Of a stretch of 64,000 nt of DNA, positions 62,301-64,000 are shown one piece after another (position 1 is the first letter of the stretch; each line of letters begins with the position of its first letter). This DNA is from Pleuronectes platessa (Eukaryota > Chordata > Actinopteri > Pleuronectiformes > Pleuronectidae). The stretch lies in assembly GCF_947347685.1 (NCBI RefSeq), contig NC_070649.1, positions 14,417,561-14,481,560 on the forward strand, in the 5' to 3' direction. The position numbers were made by a program, and so were the translations under genes. The notes beneath the pieces are model-generated. The model was not told the DNA's origin and searched no databases. It saw nothing but the letters and a program-made list of their open reading frames with translations.

Positions 62301-64000
62301 ATCCCTGTGATGGACTGGTGATCCTCCCTGTGATGGATTGGTGATCCTCCCTGTGATGGACGGGTGATCCTCCCTGTGATGGACTGGTGATCCTTCCTGT
62401 GATGGACTGGTGATGAGCCCTGTGATGGACTGGTGATCAGCCCTGTGTTGGACTGGTGATCCTCCCTGTGTTGGACTGGTGATCAGCCCTGTGTTGGACC
62501 GGTGATGAGCCCTGTGTTGGACTGGTGATCCTCCCTTTGATGGACTGGTGATCCTCCCTTTGATGGGCTGGTTACCAGCCCTGTGATGGACTGGTGGTCC
62601 TCCCTTTGATGGACTGGTGATCCTCCCTTTGATGGACTGGTTATAGCCCCTGTGATGGACTGGTTATCAGCCATGTGATGGACTGGTGATCCTCCCTTTG
62701 ATGGACTGGTGATCAGCCCTGTGATGGACTGGTGATCCTCCCTGTGATGGACTGATGATCCTCCCTCTGATGGACTGGTGATCAGCCCTGTGATGGACTG
62801 GTGATCCTCCCTGTGATGGATTGGTGATCCTCCCTTTGATGGACTGGTGATCAGCCCGGTGATGGACTGGTGATCCTCCTTGTGATGGACTGGTGATCCT
62901 CCCTGTGATGGATTGGTGATCCTCCCTGTGATGGACTGTTGATCCTCCCTGTGATGGACTGGTGATCCTCCCTCTGATGGACTGGTGATCCTCCCTGTGA
63001 TGGACTGGTGATCCTTCCTGTGATGGACTGGTGATGAGCCCTGTGATGGACTGGTGATGAGCCCTGTGATGGACTGGTGATCCTCCCTGTAATGAATTGG
63101 TGATCCTTCCTGTGATGGACTGGTGATGAGCCCTGTGATGGACTGGTGATCAGCCTTGTGTTGGACTGGTTAACAGACCTGTGATGGACTGGTGATCAGC
63201 CCTGTGATGGACTGGTGATCCTCCCTTTGACGGACTGGTGATCCTCCCTTTGATGGGCTGGTTATCAGCCCTGTGATGGACGGTTGATCCTCCCTTTGAT
63301 GTACTGGTGATCATCCCTTTGATGGACTGGTTATAGTCCCTTTGATGGACTGGTTATCAGCCATGTGATGGACTGGTGATCCTCCCTTTGATGGACTGGT
63401 GATCAGCCCTGTGATGGAGGTGATCCTCCTTGTGATGGACTGGTGATCCTCCCTCTGATGGACTGGTGATCAGGCCTGTGATGGACTGGTGATCCTCCCT
63501 GTGATGGATTGGTGATCCTCCCTGTGATGGACTGGTGATCCTCCCTGTGATGGACTGGTGATCAGCCCTGTGATGGACTGGTGATCCTCCCTGTGATGGA
63601 TTGGTGATCCTTCCTTTGATGGACTGGTGATCAGCCCTGTGATGGACTGGTGATCCTCCTTGTGATGGACTGTTGATCCTCCCTGTGATGGATTGGTGAT
63701 CCTCCCTGTGATGGACTGTTGATCCTCCCTGTGATGGACTGGTGATCCTCCCTCTGATGGACTGGTGATCCTCCCTGTGATGGACTGGTGATCCTTCCTG
63801 TGATGGACTGGTGATGAGCCCTGTGATCTACTGGTGATCAGAACTGTGTTGGACTGGTGATCAGCCCTGTGATGGACTGGTGATCCTCCCGGTGATGGAC
63901 TGGTGATCAGCTCTGTGTTGGACCGGTGATGAGCCCTGTGTTGGACTGGTTATCCTCCCTTTGATGGACAGGTGATCCTCCCTTTGATGGGCTGGTTACC
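59378..64000. repeat. Partial third super-HOR copy, matches 21,741-26,363
   Basis: Offset 37,637 holds from the base after the mismatch 21,740 C / 59,377 T to the final GGTTACC of the window. Supporting landmarks are the CATTGATGG marker (23,060 and 60,697), GACTGGGG (24,430 and 62,067) and GATCTACTGG (26,191 and 63,828). Between copies B and C the period is about 11 kb longer than between A and B because of the extra material at 48.4-59.4 kb. Confidence 0.88.
60997..64000. repeat. 3-kb HOR copy in U5 (cut by window end)
   Basis: It is homologous to 23,360-26,363 at offset 37,637, including the retained 23-bp monomer near 61,870 and GACTGGGG at 62,067. The expected end is about 64,005. Confidence 0.82.

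Larger units (their letters stand above)
1..64000. repeat. 23-bp satellite/minisatellite array spanning the entire window
   Basis: Every stretch I read is made of a 23-bp monomer: positions 1-12 CTGGTGATCCTC, positions 13-23 CCTGTGATGGA. No flanking unique DNA is present, so the array runs past both ends. The consensus has 13 G+C of 23, with 7 T against 3 A on the + strand, a marked strand asymmetry. Variation looks concentrated at positions 9-12 (CCTC, CAGC, GAGC, CATC, CTTC, CAGA) and 15-18 (TGTG, TTTG, TCTG, TATG, TGTT), while the stretch GATGGACTGGTGAT across the monomer boundary varies less. Length variants are 21 bp (GATGGAGGTGAT, CT lost), 22 bp (CCCTCGATGG) and one 31-bp hybrid. All copies are head-to-tail in one orientation; I saw no inverted block. 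The function is unknown. A centromeric, subtelomeric, heterochromatic or sex-chromosome satellite are all possible. Confidence 0.99.
57229..64000. repeat. HOR block U5 (partial, truncated by window end)
   Basis: The block follows U1 at offset 53,226 through about 61.8 kb. From 59,378 to the last base it matches 21,741-26,363 at offset 37,637. It shares with U2 two features that the U1 and U3 copies lack: the GACTGGGG variant (24,430 and 62,067) and the extra 23-bp monomer near 61,870. If the match continues, the next copy of window position 1 would fall at 64,322. No gene is present. Confidence 0.9.

Noticed and set aside
1..64000. CRISPR array
   Set aside because: The repeats are contiguous with no unique spacers, the period is 23 bp, and no cas-like genes are present.
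1..64000. Telomeric or rDNA-type repeat
   Set aside because: The monomer has no TTAGGG-like or other G-run telomere motif, and there are no conserved rRNA stretches or unique spacer segments.
1..64000. CENP-B box marking a centromere
   Set aside because: The nearest resemblance is the CTTCGATGG variant (for example near 3,015), which lacks the rest of the 17-bp box. A centromeric identity cannot be argued from this sequence.
1..64000. Inverted repeats or strand switches within the array
   Set aside because: The consensus reads in one orientation in every stretch I examined, so I found no head-to-head or tail-to-tail junction.

Overview
The whole 64 kb window is one uninterrupted tandem-repeat array. 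I see no gene, transposon, RNA gene or unique-sequence island. The monomer is 23 bp (positions 1-12 CTGGTGATCCTC, positions 13-23 CCTGTGATGGA on the + strand), about 2,780 copies end to end. Monomers differ by a few substitutions. Three rare length classes occur: 21 bp (lost CT after GATGGA), 22 bp (CCCTCGATGG form) and a single 31 bp hybrid form. An array this long with nested higher-order structure points to a eukaryotic nuclear genome in a long-read assembly. A metazoan is my guess; the taxon cannot be fixed from the sequence.

Monomer variants act as barcodes and show nested higher-order repeats (HORs). The main unit is 12,053 bp, and subtracting its nine 21-bp and four 22-bp units leaves exactly 525 monomers. 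Using one arbitrary phase point I divide the window into U0 (1-4,002, partial), U1 (4,003-16,055, 525 monomers), U2 (16,056-30,686, 637 monomers, rearranged), U3 (30,687-42,739, 525 monomers), U4 (42,740-57,228, 631 monomers, rearranged differently) and U5 (57,229-64,000, partial). Above this level there is a 26,684-bp period: 1-21,750 matches 26,685-48,434 at every landmark and rare variant I compared. Below it lie tandem duplications of about 3.0-3.1 kb, 3.5 kb, 1,539 bp, 160 bp and 69 bp, plus small deletions of 69 and 67 bp. Nearly all of these events keep the 23-bp register. One junction (3,380/3,381, copied at 30,064/30,065) does not.

Minus-strand reading frames of 60-170 codons exist because the dominant monomer has no stop on that strand and 3 x 23 bp gives a 23-residue peptide period. 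Their starts and stops are ordinary monomer variants (CATCCC and CCATG on the + strand give Met; GATCAGC gives TGA), so I do not call them genes. The value of the window is its record of satellite evolution: unequal exchange, template-switch-like mosaics and a possible very recent 26.7-kb amplification or assembly duplication. I found no enzymatic or defence system.
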